A DNA stretch of 64,000 bases, taken from NCBI GenBank assembly GCA_964553685.1, contig CAZKLB010000001.1, forward strand, positions 1 through 64,000. Direction: 5' to 3'. This document shows, piece by piece, positions 62,328-64,000 of the stretch. Both the position numbers and the translations under genes were made by a program. Under the pieces are notes generated by a model, which was not told the origin of the DNA, searched no databases, and saw only the letters and a list, made by a program, of their open reading frames with translations. Numbering within the stretch: the first letter of the stretch is position 1; every line of letters starts with the position of its first letter. This DNA comes from MED-G16 sp964553685. GTDB lineage: Bacteria > Bacteroidota > Bacteroidia > Cytophagales > MED-G16.

Positions 62328-63587
62328 TTATTTATGTAGAGGAAATTTAGATGCCCAATTATTTATTTCTGACTTTACAGATTCTATTTCGCCTTCATCA
62401 TTGATAACTCTATCAATGAAGTTTACAATTTTAGTCATGTCAGACTCTAACATTCCTCTTGTGGTTATTGCAGCAGTCCCTACCCTCATTCCGGATGTTA
62501 CAAAAGGAGATTCAGTATCGTATGGAACCATATTTTTATTAATGGTAATATCTGCTTTACCAAGATTTTCCTCAGCTGTCTTTCCATTAATATTTTTGTT
62601 TCTTAAGTCAATTAACATCAAATGATTTTCTGTTCCATTCGATATTATATTATATCCCTTTTTAATAAATTCATCCGCCATCGTTTTAGCGTTTTTTTTC
62701 ACCTGTACTATATAATCGAGATAATTATCGGACAAAGCCTCTCTAAAGGCTACTGCTTTTGCGGCAATTATATGTTCAAGAGGTCCTCCTTGTGTTCCAG
62801 GAAAAACACCTGAGTCTAGCAAAGAGGATAGTTTTCTTGTTATTCCCTTAGGTGTTTTGATACCAAAAGGGTTGTCAAAATCATTTCTCATCATAATAAT
62901 ACCACCCCTTGGACCTCTTAAGGTTTTGTGTGTTGTGGATGTTACAATATCGCAGTATTCTAACGGATCATTTAATAATCCCCTTGAAATTAAACCAGAT
63001 GGATGAGCTATATCTGCAAGAACTAATGCACCGATCGAGTCTGCCGTTTCCCTAATTCTTTTGTAATCCCAGTCTCTGCTGTATGAAGAGGCACCGCAGA
63101 TTATTAATTTAGGATTCTCTTTTTTTGCTGTTTCTTCTAGCTGCTCATAATTAATAATTCCATCCTCTTTCTTTACGCCATAAAAATATGACTTATAAAT
63201 TTTACCTGAAAAATTAACTAGAGACCCGTGTGTTAAATGTCCTCCATGCGCCAAATCAAAACCAAGAATTTTATCTCCTGGATTTAAAATAGCAAGCATG
63301 ACAGCAGCATTAGCTTGTGCTCCTGAATGTGGCTGAACGTTTACCCAAGTAGCATCAAAAAGAGTTTTTAATCTTTCTCTACATAAATCTTCAATTTCGT
63401 CAACGACCAAGCAACCACCATAATATCTTTTTCCAGGAAGGCCTTCTGCATATTTATTAGTTAATATACTTCCAGCGGCCTCCATTACTTCATTAGAGGC
63501 ATAGTTTTCAGAGGCTATTAGTTCAATCCCTTCTGTTTGTCTTTTCTTTTCAAGTTCAATTAATTCAAATAGTTTTTTATCTCTCAT
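62328..63587 (-). CDS. glyA: Serine hydroxymethyltransferase
   Basis: Converts serine and tetrahydrofolate to glycine and 5,10-methylene-THF. The 419-residue PLP enzyme has IELIASENYAS near the N-terminus, the GHLTHGS loop, and STTHKTLRGPRGG with the PLP-binding lysine near residue 222. Length is normal. It is the first gene of the minus-strand operon with tatC, rpiB, rbfA and the permease, and divergent from the pheA-like gene with a 74-base spacer. Confidence 0.98.
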   Translation of the reverse strand: MRDKKLFELIELEKKRQTEGIELIASENYASNEVMEAAGSILTNKYAEGLPGKRYYGGCLVVDEIEDLCRERLKTLFDATWVNVQPHSGAQANAAVMLAILNPGDKILGFDLAHGGHLTHGSLVNFSGKIYKSYFYGVKKEDGIINYEQLEETAKKENPKLIICGASSYSRDWDYKRIRETADSIGALVLADIAHPSGLISRGLLNDPLEYCDIVTSTTHKTLRGPRGGIIMMRNDFDNPFGIKTPKGITRKLSSLLDSGVFPGTQGGPLEHIIAAKAVAFREALSDNYLDYIVQVKKNAKTMADEFIKKGYNIISNGTENHLMLIDLRNKNINGKTAEENLGKADITINKNMVPYDTESPFVTSGMRVGTAAITTRGMLESDMTKIVNFIDRVINDEGEIESVKSEINNWASKFPLHK

Positions 63588-63661
63588 ATTACTCTAAATA
63601 TTCGTTATTTTAGCTGGATATTGATTAATTTGTAATTACCACTAATTATACCTTAAAAGTA

Positions 63662-64000
63662 ATGAACATTGAAGAATTAAGAACAAAAATTGATAAAATT
63701 GACGCAAAAATTTTGAAGTTTCTTAACAACAGAATGGACTTTGTTCATGAAATTGGTCTAATCAAGAGTGCTGCCAAAGAAAGTGTTTATAGACCTGAAA
63801 GGGAAAAAGAAATTATTGAGAGGCTTAACAGTCTGGGGAACGGAAAATTAAATAAAGAATCTATAAAGGCAATTTTTCAGGAAATATTTGCTGTAGCAAG
63901 AAACATTGAGCTTCCCGAACAGATATCATACCTAGGACCAGAGGGAAGTTTTACCCATCAAGCTGCAGAAAGTAATTTTGGTTCAACAAGCAAGTATCTT
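63662..64000 (+). CDS. pheA: Chorismate mutase/prephenate dehydratase fusion, 3' end beyond window
   Basis: Phenylalanine biosynthesis enzyme. The frame from the ATG at 63662 is open to the window end (113 residues). Residues 1-85 form an AroQ-type chorismate mutase domain (IEELRTKIDKIDAKILKFLN, RMDFVHEIGLIK, YRPEREKEII), followed by the start of a prephenate dehydratase domain, SYLGPEGSFTHQAA. This is the P-protein order. It is divergent from glyA. The ACT regulatory domain would lie outside the window. Confidence 0.93.
   Translation, partial: MNIEELRTKIDKIDAKILKFLNNRMDFVHEIGLIKSAAKESVYRPEREKEIIERLNSLGNGKLNKESIKAIFQEIFAVARNIELPEQISYLGPEGSFTHQAAESNFGSTSKYL

Noticed and set aside
1..64000. 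CRISPR array, insertion sequence or prophage.
   Set aside because: No regularly spaced repeats, transposase, integrase or phage genes were seen; gene content is housekeeping.

Overview
The window is a gene-dense, AT-rich chromosomal segment from a member of the Bacteroidota, most likely a marine member of the Flavobacteriia with a compact genome. This rests on several signs: gliding/type IX secretion-associated genes (gldB, gldE-gldD, a gldJ-like gene), the mutY-ssb-gldE-gldD gene order known from Flavobacterium, no visible Shine-Dalgarno sequences, an exact TTTG-N19-TAnnTTTG promoter of the Bacteroidota type, Bacteroidota-specific families (DUF6702, a COX24-type basic microprotein), and many Sec or lipoprotein signals. 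Genus cannot be assigned from sequence reading alone. I see no rRNA, tRNA, insertion sequence, prophage or CRISPR array.

Layout. 1-10,615 (minus): truncated dsbD-like gene, M20 dipeptidase, a 1511-residue exported protein of unknown function, tpiA, uvrA. 10,716-11,529 (plus): an ECF sigma factor and a small overlapping partner. 11,534-15,564 (minus): nth, gldB, RNase E/G, a 29-residue basic ribosomal-type protein, a TPR protein and an HU protein with a textbook promoter. 15,616-24,703 (plus): mutY, ssb, gldE, gldD, recG, a Ca2+/cation antiporter, an M28 peptidase, a DUF6702 protein and an ITPase/XTPase. 24,696-25,508 (minus): an exported unknown. 25,620-27,634 (plus): prfA, a YjbQ protein and a lipoprotein-type RidA. 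27,627-41,526 (minus): thiolase and HAD/ECH beta-oxidation pair, an Ig-like lipoprotein, a methyltransferase, mnmG, ybeY, an RsbW-like ATPase, a gldJ-like gene and mfd. 41,592-49,568: FabG-like SDR, VOC protein, patatin, two candidate microproteins, a gluzincin/beta-propeller/barrel protein, a class V aminotransferase and an amidase. 49,621-53,300 (plus): polA and a threonine/serine dehydratase. 53,297-59,112: M1 peptidase, HupE-like protein, a second DUF6702 protein and a large zincin. 59,107-63,587 (minus): MaoC, LolC/E-like permease, rbfA, rpiB, tatC, glyA. 63,662-end (plus): the start of a pheA-type fusion gene.

The genes are mostly housekeeping: DNA repair (uvrA, nth, mutY, recG, mfd, polA, ssb), translation and RNA (prfA, rng, rbfA, ybeY, mnmG), central metabolism (tpiA, rpiB, glyA), fatty-acid oxidation, and envelope or secretion functions. 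A near-perfect parS palindrome lies directly upstream of mnmG, the gene often found beside bacterial replication origins, so this segment may lie in the origin-proximal partition domain. The least understood parts are the 1511-residue exported protein, the peptidase/propeller/barrel fusion, and the M1 peptidase-HupE-DUF6702 envelope cluster.
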